Origin: Primulina eburnea
Lineage: Eukaryota > Streptophyta > Magnoliopsida > Lamiales > Gesneriaceae
Assembly: GCF_022965805.1 (NCBI RefSeq)
Contig: NC_133104.1
Location: 26,470,069-26,534,068 of the forward strand
DNA: 64,000 nt
Direction of reading: 5' to 3'
The position numbers and the translations under genes were made by a program. Shown here in pieces: positions 37,285 through 49,157 of the stretch. How positions within the stretch are numbered: position 1 is the first letter of the stretch; each line of letters opens with the position of its first letter. A model generated the notes under the pieces. It did no database searches, was not told the DNA's origin, and saw only the letters and a list, made by a program, of their open reading frames with translations.

Positions 37285-39094
37285 TAAATATACTGAAAAG
37301 GAAACAGAACAAACGTTATTGATTATTTTGAAATATTTTATAAGACGTAAAATATGGACTTTTGTTTTTACGAATTGCCTACCACTATTTTGACATTCTC
37401 ACCACCCTCGGATGGGAAACGGGAAATCCAATTTCCTTAGTCAGTACGCAAGGCCCAATAGCAGAATTATGATCCCGAATAAATTCAGCAAATCATAACT
37501 TCCAAAAGGGAGAGCCCAATTGCAACCCATTGCAACCCTTACATAATTTTGCCTCACGTTTGAGGAGGGTCCAATAATATGATCCCCTTTCTCTTCACGT
37601 GTCGAGCCCGGCCCATCAATGTTGAACCTTAGTGGACGGTCGCCATGAGATCCCCCAATAATATGAGCCGAAGTCATGGGAGTTCCACGTAGTTCACATC
37701 AAATATGTCAGTGGAAGTCACAGCTTTAAGGCGTCCAGGCCTCCCCAATAATATGAGCTAGACACTGACCGCGGGTAGCGTTCATCATGCAACCACCGTT
37801 GATGGAAGGCAAAGAATTATTAAACTTTCTTTTAATTATCCTTTTAATGGGCTTGGTTTAAATTTTGGATCTCATCCAAAATGAGGGATTTTAATTTTAA
37901 AAATTTGTCTCATCATTAATTTTAAAACTCGTGCCATGATTGTTTGTATGATTGCCGGATTCATGCAACTCTTGTTATTTTATAATAACGCACATACTGA
38001 TTATTTATAATATATCACATAAATCATAAATAATAATAAAGGATGATCGATAAACGAGAGCTAATTGATCCGTACGAGCCACGTACGGATCCATGTCCAT
38101 AATCTAGGGAAATGCAGGGATGCAAATGCAACTATTACATAAGCTTCCATAATTTACATGTCTTCGATCTTCAAAACTCCTTTCGAGGATCTCGGGCCCA
38201 CCGTCTACAAATCTTGATCTCCCACTAAATCTAATATTTACATTAAATTTCCGTGGCACATTGGGATACAAATTTCAGGGGTGGGAACGGGCCATAAACC
38301 AAGCCCACTTTATAATTATCAAATAATTAAAAATTGCAACATGTATTAAAAAAACCTAACATACACCTAGCAAATTGGTCATGGCTCTCGATCATCCTTT
38401 TAACATATAATATCATATATTATATAAATCGGATGATATCACATATTATCAATAAATCGTATATCTCGTAAATTATCACTAACCGCCATAATTATCAAAT
38501 TAAATAAACACTTTTATTTAATTTCAAATAATTAAATTTCTTCTAAAACACTTTTTACCATAAATAATTAAAATCATATTTCAATTATTTATTTTGTAAG
38601 AACTTTATTTTATAAAAATTGTTGCAGGGTAAAATCGTCCATATTTCAAAAATATCAATTTAACCCAAAATCTTGAAAAAATTTAAAATCATCCCCTCAG
38701 CCTAGCGCGGTGCCCGAGACGTTCCCGAGCACCTGCCCGCACGCTGCCCGGTCCAATCGGGCGCTGGCGAGCACGCTGCCGCGCGCACAGGCAGGGCTGC
38801 CGCCGCGCGCAGGCGTGCACAGGACGCGCAGGCGGTGCGCGCGCGTCGCGCGGACGCCGCAGTGCCGCCGTGAGTGCGCGCTGCGCTGCGCAGAGCCTAT
38901 GCGCAGCCGTGCGCGCGCCACTACGCGCGTCTGCCCGGAACGGTTCCGGGCAGACCAATTTTTTATTTTATTTTATTTTATTTTTTAAATATTGATTTTT
39001 CAAAAATATATTTTAGGGGCGTTTTCAAAAATTCTTACGCGGTTAGAAATAATATACTCAACACAATTTAATTTAAAACACACGATTGAGAAAA
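37285..39094 (-). other. Copia-A 5' leader, about 1.8 kb, with a GC-rich island
   Basis: This is the untranslated stretch between PBS and gag. CCAATAATATGA(G/T)C recurs at about 37570, 37656 and 37745. The segment 38700-38956 is extremely G+C rich in otherwise AT-rich DNA and is bounded by inverted repeats. ORFs on both strands of the island are low-complexity Ala/Arg products of GC bias and are not called genes. Confidence 0.75.
38709..38955. repeat. GC-rich island flanked by related palindromes
   Basis: A 25-bp imperfect palindrome (GGTGCCCGAGACG then TTCCCGAGCACC) at 38709-38733 and a perfect 13-bp-arm palindrome (GTCTGCCCGGAAC and its complement around one base) at 38929-38955 bound a run of CGCG/GCGC words. 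In the Copia-A RNA this would be a highly structured leader near the PBS. Confidence 0.85.
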
Positions 39095-39110
39095 CCTGGC
39101 TCTGATACCA
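39095..39110 (-). other. Primer-binding site of Copia-A
   Basis: The minus strand reads TGGTATCAGAGCCAGG, a long match to the complement of initiator tRNA-Met, one base from the LTR boundary. Confidence 0.93.
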
Positions 39111-39567
39111 CTGTTGGGACATCGTATTCTCGCACCCAAGACGCAGCGGAAGTTTAAAATTTTTGATCTTGGGCGTCGTGTGTTTAAAAACATCCATAGG
39201 GTGTTTAGAATTTATACCTTTTCGTTTTAACGCTTGAACTCCAAACTATTCCGATTTTTACGCGGAGATAGTCCTTCTTGTAAATCCTACGAACGGCTCT
39301 TCTCCTTTGATCGTCTAATTGGTTCCACGATCAGAAACTGAATCCCTTGTTTGGATTGCACTAGTAATACCAAAAAATTCTTGCGTTGAGATTGTAATCT
39401 CCGAATTTCCAAAAGACGGAGAAGGTGCGACGATGGGAGAAAAACATAAACCAACAAACTTTTTCTTTTTTTTTTCTTTGGTGGCCGTGTGTTTTTCTTT
39501 ATAGGGAGGAGAGTTTTTCTTTTCTTTTGTGTGCAAAACTAGGTTAGGTTTATTATGAGTCCTAGTG

Positions 39568-39581
39568 GTGTATATATAGAG
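39568..39581 (-). promoter_or_regulatory. TATA box of Copia-A 5' LTR
   Basis: CTCTATATATACAC on the minus strand, the same as in the 3' LTR. Gypsy-4 lies upstream of it in the transcription direction, separating it from most of U3. Confidence 0.55.
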
Positions 39582-39981
39582 TGAGACTCCTAAACCACAA
39601 GGACTCTAATAATTTCATTATATTTAAACTCCCATATATTTTATATATGATGTATTTATTAACCTTTAATAATACATGACATAATAATATCATATACACA
39701 TATTTTATATCACCATATAAAATATATACATGTATATTAAATTAAATAACTATTATTTAATTTATAAACTAACTCCTTAGTTAATTTAATTCTAGACTCC
39801 TATAGAATAATTATGGGAATTTGTGCATGTTAGTAGTCACTACTACTATCACAATCATTTAATTAGTAAATTCTAAATTTACTAAATAAATGATTCCGAA
39901 ATCATTATAACCCCGATTGACGATCCGAAAGCGCCGATATACCAAGGATACAAATCTTGTTCATATAATGAAATTTGAAAA

Positions 39982-39986
39982 TTTCG
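39982..39986. repeat. Target-site duplication of Gypsy-4, left copy (TTTCG)
   Basis: TTTCG occurs here and at 47796-47800, immediately outside both termini. Confidence 0.92.
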
Positions 39987-41603
39987 TGTGACACCTTGAC
40001 CCGTTACAATTAAAATACAGCGGAATTTAAAATTTTCTTGAAGGTAGGATGGATTACAATTTCATAACATAAAATCATTTACAAAATATTTGCAACCAAA
40101 ATAAATACATGAATATTCAAATGACATAACAAAAATACAAAATATCATTTCTATGATCATGTCCAAAATGCCATCCTTCCAACTTCGTATGCATATGACT
40201 TCGGGCCACTGTCACTGTCCTGGTCCGTCACTCTTAGCTGCATCACATGAAAATAACTGAAATGAGTATAAAACTCAGCAAGTGGAACTCTTACATAGCA
40301 ATGAACATATCATACTCTGTAAAACATAGCTTTGAAATCATTAAATACCATCAACTCTGAAACATGAATATCATAGCAATAGCATAACAATGAGATGGTA
40401 TTTCTCTTTACTCTGGTTGGATTGATATCAATAGTAACTCTGTCTGTGGTGCTCGTATCCCAATCGATATAAACCGATAACTCTGAGGGATATAAGCCTA
40501 TGGTCGTTGATCAACTAATTGCATGCAATCTCTGACTAAGTATCTATCAATCCAATAAAACATTTGAAACTCTCTCTTGGCATTTAATCAATCACTTTGA
40601 AGTCTATACTCTTTGTATTCCCTTTTTAAATACAATTGAGACATACAATGTCTATAATATATTAACAATTGAATCAATACATAGTTATGAAGCCAATGAA
40701 GGGAATAACACAATAAAACCTTTGAACACAATACATATATAATCATGTGAGCACAAGGGATGAAATTCCACTTACAAACCACAAGAACACCTTGAATCTA
40801 ACTCTTGGTACACCACCTACACAATAGTTCATAAATAACACTAACATCAACTCAATATCCAAGAACCCAAGTCAAATAATCCATTAAACCAACATAAACA
40901 ACAAACCCAAATCATCTCTCACCTCAAACCAAGAAATAATACAACCAAAAGCTTACCTTAGCTTCCTAGCACCAAGGAGAACTTCAATCTCAACTCAAAA
41001 ATCCAACTAGATCCAAGAATCAAAGGTAGGAATTGAAAGAAAATGAAGAAAACCCTTGTTTCTAGAGAGAAAATCGAGATGGAGAGGAAAGGGATGGGAA
41101 AAAGTGAAGTCAACTCAACCAAAAAGCTACTTAAAATCTCGACCATACCTCTACTGTTCATCACCGTGGGTGCGCTGCCAACAAGCACCGCGGGTGCGCT
41201 AAGCTCTCGGCAATCCAAACAGTTCTCTGAAAAATACGACCGCGGGTGCGTTCCTGCAAATACCGCGGGTGCGGTGCTCACCGCGGGTGCGGTACAAACA
41301 TCACCGCGGGTGCGGTGTACTCACGGCCAAACCACCAAAATCCAACAATTAAGACCGCGGGTGCGGTCCTCTACATGAGCGCGGGTGCGGTCTGGTCACG
41401 GCCAAGAACAATACTAATGCAACTAAAATTGATCCGAAACACTGAAACGACGCAACCACCATCAACTAACAATATCAACCATGCCATAAAACAATAATAC
41501 CAACTATACTATAACCCATAATACAACCCTAAACATCTAAATCACATAAACCAATAAACATACAAAACTTAAACCGTACCGTTCACCGGGCTCGGCTATT
41601 ACA
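39987..41603 (-). mobile_element. Gypsy-4 3' LTR
   Basis: TGTGACACCTTGACCC...GGCTATTACA in plus coordinates (1617 bp). Its U3 array has sites at 41163, 41187, 41239, 41262, 41280, 41303, 41354 and 41378, with steps mostly 23-24 and 51-52 bp. The PPT (minus CTAAGGAGGGGAGAT) follows at 41604. Confidence 0.93.
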
Positions 41604-41643
41604 ATCTCCCCTCCTTAGAGGAATTTCGTCCTCGAAATTGACG

Positions 41644-42906
41644 TCACTGCACGAACAACTCAGGATACTTCTCTCTCATCTCATACTCTGGTTCCCACGT
41701 TGTCTCTTCGATCAAATGATTCCTCCAAAGGACTTTAACGATGCCGATCTCTTTGTTCCTCAAAACTCTGACTTTGCGGTCCAGAATCTGAACCGGAATC
41801 TCTTGGTACGTCAAATTCGGCGTCAAGTCCAATGGCTCGTGGCGAAGAACATGGGAAGGATTTGCAATATACTTCCTGAGCATCGATACGTGAAAAACAT
41901 TATGAACTCTGCCAAGATCTGGCGGCAAGGCTAACCTGTAGGCTCGATCACCAACTATATCCAAGATCTCAAATGGGCCAATAAATCTCGGACTCAACTT
42001 TCCCTTCTTGCCAAATCGCATCACACCCTTAAGAGGTGCTATCTTCAAAAACACGTGATCGCCAACCTCAAACTGCAAAGGTCTACGACGAACATCTGCA
42101 TAACTCTTCTGTCTCGACTGCGCAGTCTTCATCCTCTCACGGATAACAGCAACAACATCGGCTGTCTGTTGGATCAACTCTGGTCCCAACATCTTCCTCT
42201 CACCAACCTCATCCCAATACAAGGGAGATCTACACTTCCTGCCATAAAGTGCCTCATACGGTGCCATCCCAATCGTCGTCTGGTGACTGTTATTGTACGT
42301 GAACTCAACAAGAGGCAATTTAGAATCCCAGCTACCAGAATAATCAATAGTACAAGCTCTGAGCATATCCTCTAGAATCTGAATGACTCTCTCTGATTGA
42401 CCGTCGCTCTGAGGGTGATAAGCTGTACTGAAAGCTAACCGCGAACCCATAGCTCTGTGCAAACTGTTCCAAAACTCTGAGGTAAATCTAGGGTCACGAT
42501 CAGACACAATCGACACAGGGACACCGTGAAGTCTAACAATCTCTGCTATATAATCCTCGGCATACTGGTTCATGGAGTACGTCGTCTTGACTGGAAGAAA
42601 GTGCGCTGACTTGGTCAATCGATCAACGATAACCCAAATGGAATTGAAACCATTCTGCGTCCTAGGAAGACCAGTCACGAAATCCATTGTAATATGCTCC
42701 CACTTCCACTGAGGAATCGGCAATGACAACAATGTCCCAGCAGGTCTCTGGTGCTCAATCTTCACCTGCTGACAAGTTAGGCACTGAGAAATAAATACGG
42801 CAATATCTTTCTTCATACCTAGCCACCAGTAGAGTCTACGAAGATCCTGATACATTTTGGTGCTGCCTGGATGTATCGAATATGGCGCGGTATGAGCCTC
42901 TGTCAA
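41644..42906 (-). pseudogene. Gypsy-4 integrase and chromodomain
   Basis: One 420-codon frame covers the end of the integrase finger (YSIHPGSTKMYQDLRRLYWWLG, CLTCQQVKIE), the core with MDFVTGL, SDRDPRF and SDGQSER, the C-terminal domain and the chromodomain ([15 protein letters not shown]...EPEYEMREKYPELF). It is cut from the upstream part by a TGA near 42913 where Gypsy-3 has CGA. This is the better preserved integrase of the two family members. Confidence 0.93.
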
Positions 42907-42912
42907 GACGTC

Positions 42913-44756
42913 TCACCGAATACCATCGCCAACAGGAACACAAATACGGCCTCTGAAAGTCACCAAACCGTCTCCATTCAATCCAAATTCTGAGTTACCC
43001 TTCTCCTCAGCTCTAGCTCTCAACTCTAACAACTGCAAATCAGTCGCCTGCTCTCTACGGATCCTGTCCGTCAATGTAGCCCAAATGACCAACGCTGAAA
43101 AGCGAGCAATGGTCCCCGGAACCACCAAAGAAATCTCCTCTCTCTGCAAATCCATCAACAACGGCTTCTGAATCAAAGAACTCAAGGAAGAACTCGACTT
43201 ACGGCTCAAAGCGTCTGCTACAACATTCGCTTTCCCTGGGTGGTAACTGATAGTCACATCATAGTCTTTGACAAGCTCTAACCACCTCCTCTGCCGCATA
43301 TTGAGCTCTTTCTGCGAGAACAAATACTTCAAACTCTTGTGGTCTGTGAAGATCTCACACTTTTCGCCATACAAATAATTTCGCCAAATCTTCAAGGCGA
43401 AAACCACAGCTGCTAGCTCCAAATCGTGCGTCGGATAATTCTTCTCATAGTCTTTCAACTGGCGAGAAGCATAGGCGATAACTTACCTTGCTGCATCAAC
43501 ATTGCACCGAGACCCTTCTTCGACGCATCGGTATACACAACAAAATCCTCTGAACCACTGGGCAATGAAAGAACAGGAGCTGTCGTCAACTTATCCTTCA
43601 ACTCTTGAAATGCACTCTGGCAATCAATGGACCACTCGAACTTCACAGTCTTCCTCGTCAAATTGGTCAATGGCAAGGCAATCTTGGAGAAATCTGAAAT
43701 GAAGCGACGATAATAACCCGCCAATCCAAGGAAACTGCGTACCTCTGAAACAGTAGTAGGAATAGGCCACTTCTAGACTGCCTCTATCTTCACTGGATCA
43801 ACAGCTATGCCATCTTTCGAAACAACATGGCCTAGAAAAGAAATCCGATCCAACCAAAATTCACACTTCTTCAACTTGGCAAACAACCTCTTCTCTCTCA
43901 ACAATTGGAGAACAACTCTGAGATGCTCGGCTTGAAGCTCCCTGGTCTTGGAATAGATCAAGATGTCTTCGATGAAGACAATGACAAAGCTATCCAAATA
44001 AGGCTTGAACACACGGTTCATCAGATCCATAAAGACTGAAGGGGCATTGGTCAGACCAAAAGATATCACAAGAAACTCATAATGACTGTACCTGGTCCGG
44101 AACGCTGTCTTAGGGATATAGGACTCCCTAACCTTCAACTGATAGTAGCCAGATCGAAGATCAATCTTCGAAAATACAGTGGCACCCTGAAGTTGATCAA
44201 ATAGATCGTCAATCCGTGGCAACGGATACTTGTTCTTGATGGTCACTTTGTTGAGCTCCCTATAGTCGATACACAGCCGCAACGACCGATCCTTCTTCTT
44301 GACAAACAGAACCGGAGCTCCCCAAGGCGAAGAACTCGGACGAATGAAACCCTTGTCCAATAGATCCTGCAACTGCGTCTTCAATTCCTTCATCTCGGTA
44401 GGGGCCATCCGGTACGGAGCCTTAGAAATAGGAACCGTACCTGGAGCTAGATCAATAACAAACTCAACATCCCTGCCTGGCAGCAAACCCGGCACATCAT
44501 CCTCAAACACATCGGCAAACTCCCTCACAACATCAATATCATCAATGTTCAACTTAATCATTCTATCCACATCCACAATAGAAGCCAGAAACACATCACA
44601 ACCTCTACACATCAACTTCTCAGCCTCAAGACAAGAAATAAAAGGAAGGACCAGCGAAGTACCTGCACTGGCGAGAACTCCTCCCTTAATGCCATCATCT
44701 GCAAAGGTCACCGTCTTAGCAACACAATCATAACAGCACGATAGGTCGACAGCCAA
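42913..44756 (-). pseudogene. Gypsy-4 reverse transcriptase and RNase H
   Basis: Frame-broken pol. It contains RT with [13 protein letters not shown] and the catalytic block, here FIEDILIYS (the first Asp of FIDD is Glu, which by itself should inactivate RT), followed by RNase H ([30 protein letters not shown]) and the tether. A TAG near 43775 (AV-stop-KW), a one-base deletion near 43482 and a frameshift near 44730 separate the pieces 42913-43458, 43455-43724 and 43773-44756. Confidence 0.93.
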
Positions 44757-46063
44757 TCCATGCCAAGAATAACATCAAAGGCAACCATCGGGATAACAAT
44801 CAAATCAGCAAAAACAACTCGCTCCTCAATATGAATAGGGCATGCAAAAACAATAGACGTCGGGCACAACACGTCCCCCGAAGGCAAAACAACATTGAAC
44901 TGGAGGGGAAGAACAGAAGGAACTATACCCAAAGATCTCAAAAACAATTCAGACATAAAAGAATGAGTAGCACCAGTATCAATCAAAGTCGTAGCTACTC
45001 TGCCTGAAATCAAAATAGTGCTAGAGATCACAGAAGAATCATGGTTTATACCTTCCTTGGTCATCGAAAAGATACGACCCTGCACTCTATCCTTGCTCGC
45101 TCCCCTTGGACAATCTTTAGCAATATGGCCTGCAGTGCCACAACGATAACAACTATGAGTGCCAAATCTGCACTCTCCTTGTTGATGTCTGCTGCACTTA
45201 GGACACAGTGGCTTCTCGGGATCAACTGGAACTGACGGTGGTCTAGGACTCGATTCCATCTTGCCCTTCCCTTTGAAACGATCCTTGCCTCTCTGATTCG
45301 AGCCCTGGCCTCTCTGAGCAATAGCTTGATGCCTCTCCTGCCTTTCTCTGGTGATATCCTTCTCATCCTGCTCGGCCAACAAAGCCTTGGACACGATCTC
45401 CTTGAAAGTCACAGCTTTGGACATGTTGATATCCCTCCGAATCTCTGCACGAAGTCCTCGAATGAAGTGAGCGCCTTTGTCTTTGTCGTTCGAAGCAATA
45501 TACGGAGCAAATAGGCAACCCTCTTCGAACTTGAGAATGTACTCATCAACGTTCATGCCTCCCTGCCGAAGCTCCAAGAACTCACTCACCTTCCTAGCTC
45601 GAAGTGCGTCTGGGAAATACTTGTCATAGAACAAATCAGTGAACTCTGACCACTTTAAAGCTGAAACATCGACACCAACCTTTGTCGCATTCCACCATAT
45701 ACGTGCAGCCTATACCAACATGAATACTGCACAGCTGATTCGGTCTCTGTCTTCGTAGTGGAGATGGTCGAAGATCGCCTCTAGAGCCTTGATCCACTCC
45801 ACAGCCACTAACGGATCAGTGCTACCTGCGAATTCTGGTGGATCAATTCTCTTGAAAGCAGAAAAGATGGCATCAGTGCCAACTGCCTGAGCTACTTGGC
45901 CTCTCACTTGGCCTCTACCCTGTCCTGTTCCTTGCAATCGAAGCAGCTGCTGAATCTGCTCGCTATGGACTTTGGCCTGCTCTTTAAGCAACTTGCCGAA
46001 CTCGTCTACAACTCTCGAGGAAGAACTATCCTCAGCCTCTGACGCCTTACGCTTAGGAGGCAT
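44708..46063 (-). pseudogene. Gypsy-4 gag and protease
   Basis: It starts at the ATG at 46063 (MPPKRKASEAEDSSSS) and carries gag (FKRIDPPEFAGSTDPLVAVEWIKALEAIFDHL), two zinc knuckles (CPKCSRHQQGEC, CYRCGTAGHIAKDC) and protease LIDTGATHSFM. A TAG at 45710-45712 interrupts gag after VFMLV. The protease frame shifts into RT near 44730. Confidence 0.93.
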
Positions 46064-46179
46064 ACTCTACAATGTGCTCACAAAATACATATCAATAGAT
46101 AACAATGGATAGATGCAAAGAAAACATACCCGGACAGTTGAAAGTAGACGAAGTCATATGCATTGGTCCAAAGAACGGT

Positions 46180-46191
46180 GCTCTGATACCA
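46180..46191 (-). other. Primer-binding site of Gypsy-4
   Basis: Minus-strand TGGTATCAGAGC, initiator tRNA-Met type, 5 bp from the LTR. Confidence 0.92.
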
Positions 46192-46196
46192 CTAAA

Positions 46197-47795
46197 TGTG
46201 ACACCTTGACCCGTTACAATTAAAATACAGCGGAATTTAAAATTTTCTTGAAGGTAGGATGGATTACAATTTCATAACATAAAATCATTTACAAAATATT
46301 TGCAACCAAAATAAATACATGATCATTCAAATGACATAACAAAAATACAAAATATCATTCCTATGATCATGTCCAAAATGCCATCCTTCCAACTTCGTAT
46401 GCATATGACTTCGGGCCACTGTCACTGTCCTGGTCCGTCACTCTTAGCTGCATCACATGAAAATAACTGAAATGAGTATAAAACTCAGCAAGTGGAACTC
46501 TTACATAGCAATGAACATATCATACTCTGTAAAACATAGCTTTGAAATCATTAAATACCATCAACTCTGAAACATGAATATCATAGCAATAGCATAACAA
46601 TGAGATGGTATTTCTCTTTACTCTGATTGGATTGATATCAATAGTAACTCTGTCTGTGGTGCTCGTATCCCAATCGATATAAACCGATAACTCTGAGGGA
46701 TATAAGCCTATGGTCGTTGATCAACTAATTGCATGCAATCTATGACTATGTATCTATCAATCCAATAAAACATTTGAAACTCTCTCTTGGCATTTAATCA
46801 ATCACTTTGAAGTCTATACTCTTTGTATTCCCTTTTTAAATACAATTGAGACATACAATGTCTCCAATATATATACAATTGAATCAATACATAGTTATGA
46901 AGCCAATGAAGGGAATAACACAATAAAACCTTTGAACACAATACATATATAATCATGTGAGCACAAGGGATGAAATTCCACTTACAAACCACAAGAACAC
47001 CTTGAATCTAACTTTTGGTACACCACCTACACAATAGTCCATAAATAACACCAACATCAACTCAATATCCAAGAACCCAAGTTAAATAATCCATTAAACC
47101 AACATAAACAACAAACCCAAATTATCTCTCATCTCAAACCAAGAAATAATACAACCAAAAGCTTACCTTAGCTTCCTCGCACCAAGGAGAACTTCAATCT
47201 CAACTCAAAAATCCAACTAGATCCAAGAATCAAAGGTAGGAATTGAAAGAAAATGAAGAAAATCTTTGTTTCTAGAGAGAAAATCGAGATGGAGAGGAAA
47301 GGGATGGGAAAAAGTGAAGTCAACTCAACCAAAAAGCTACTTAAAATCTCGACCATACCTCTACTGTTCATCACTGCGGGTGCGCTGCCAACAAGCACCG
47401 CGGGTGCGCTAAGCTCTCGGCAATCCAAACAGTTCCCTGAAAAATACGACCGCGGGTGCGGTCCTGCAAATACCGCGGGTGCGGTACACACATCACCGTG
47501 GGTGCGGTGTACTCACGGCCAAACCACCAAAATCCAACAATTTAGACCGCGGGTGCGGTCCTCTCTATGAGCGCAGGTGCGGTCTGGTCACGGGCAAGAA
47601 CAATACTAATGCAACTAAAATTGATCCGAAACACTGAAACGACGCAACCACCATCAACTAACAATATCAACCATGCCATAAAACAATAATACCAACTATA
47701 CTATAACCCATAATACAACCCTAAACATCTAAATCACATAACACAATAAACATACAAAACTTAAACCGTACCGTTCACCGGGCTCGGCTATTACA
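46197..47795 (-). mobile_element. Gypsy-4 5' LTR
   Basis: TGTGACACC...GGCTATTACA in plus coordinates (1599 bp), nearly identical to 39987-41603. The hairpin array at about 47370-47585 lacks one of the sites present in the 3' LTR. Confidence 0.93.
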
Positions 47796-49157
47796 TTTCG
47801 AATATAAAAATTTTAATTTACCAAATTTAGAACTTACCATATATGGCAGTTACCATATTTGGCAGCTGCCAGTTTTAGTGAACTCCTTCACAAAACAGGA
47901 AGTTCTACTCTCCTTCCTTATTTAGCAATCATGCTAACTTTCATTTCTTCCATCCTATGGAATCAGCTCATAAACTCCTATATAAGCTTCCTGTTTGATC
48001 TCCATCAACTACAGTCGCCAAATTCCAACTCCTTGAAATTTGACTATCTCAACGGGAACACAGAATCCGATACTTGTGTGACCCTCAATGGTTCAGGGAT
48101 ACAGCTAGCCGTGGGTTCACATCTCCATGTGATTCAAAATAACGTTTATTCTTATTCGGGTTTACCCTAGTTAACCCGTTTCTTTTCATCAACTCCTTGA
48201 TCAAGAATGTCAGAACTCATTTCTGATTACACCCATCGGATCATGGTAAGAGCGTCTAGTAGCATCGCCCCATGATCTCCTAGGTATCTCTGATAGTGCT
48301 TGCAAGAACCTTTAGTCATGGTTAGCGTACAGTACGGTACCTTCAACACATATATCCCGGTCGAATCTGCAACCATTGGTATATCGAGAGTTGCATATGA
48401 ATTCGACAACGATGTAATTTATCTTTGAGTAATAGTGTCATGGTACGCGCAACTGAGGAAAAACCTTTCCAAACTGCACATGTCTTACTCCGGCCAGAGA
48501 TTCCTTGCACTATTGACTCATCAGACCACATAGGATATCTTTACTCGTAGGTAACGGTGAATCCCCGACTACAATGTATTTACTCCTACGTATTTCGAAA
48601 CTACACCCAACCTCGCCACCTAATGACCCTCGATGGAGCCGGTAAACGGATCAAAGTGCATGCTAGTACGCATAGCCCTTACATTGTCCCGGGTCAAAGG
48701 ACTAATGGGTACAATCATAACTGCGGACTATTCCACTCGATAAGTGAGAACCACTTGGACAGTCCGAGGGAGGGTTGTTCAGTGCATCATCAAATGATCA
48801 CCCATCTGTGTGAATGGACATCTCTATGCCCTTACCATTGAAACATGGTGTTTACTCCACAGATGCTAGTCTCGAGCTCGAGCGACCTTTATCCTTGTTT
48901 TAGGCGGCTGAATCGACTAGGAACCTGTTTAGAATATACGGTACGCTTCCTAATGAGTTTCATCATCTTACGTTGGGACGCAGACCTCATGGTACCTATT
49001 GTACATTCAAGGACTTTATCTATGCAGCTTGCATGGGTATACAGTTAAAGTATAATTCCATAATCGAATAAAATAATATTATTAAAATAAAGATTGTTTA
49101 CATCAGAGTCAATAAAACCGGAGCCACATGTTGGCTTGCCGGACACCTACTCTAACA
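47796..49157 (-). mobile_element. Copia LTR shared by Copia-A and Copia-B, right segment
   Basis: After the duplicated TTTCG (47796-47800) the Copia LTR continues, in parallel with 24180-25533, to its TGTTAGAG terminus (minus) at 49157. Immediately beyond lies Copia RNase H coding in the same orientation, so this LTR also occupies the 3' LTR position of a second element. Confidence 0.9.

Larger units (their letters stand above)
39112..39986 (-). mobile_element. Copia LTR shared by Copia-A and Copia-B, left segment
   Basis: It begins TGTTGGGACATCG in plus coordinates, next to the Copia-A PBS, and matches 23442 onward in the 3' LTR from 39258. The LTR is interrupted at 39986 by Gypsy-4 and resumes at 47801; the combined length is 2232 bp. 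A minus-strand TATA is at 39568-39581. Confidence 0.92.
39987..47795 (-). mobile_element. Gypsy-4, complete chromovirus inserted in the Copia LTR
   Basis: A 7809-bp element with LTRs 39987-41603 and 46197-47795, PBS, PPT and a broken gag-pol. It is the same family as Gypsy-3. The two LTRs look almost identical by eye, which suggests recent insertion, but pol already has several stops and frameshifts, so the inserted copy may have been defective when it moved. Confidence 0.95.

Noticed and set aside
38689..38988. Overlapping ORFs on both strands of the GC-rich island
   Set aside because: They are Ala/Arg/Pro-rich products of extreme base composition, found on both strands and in several frames, inside an untranslated Copia leader.
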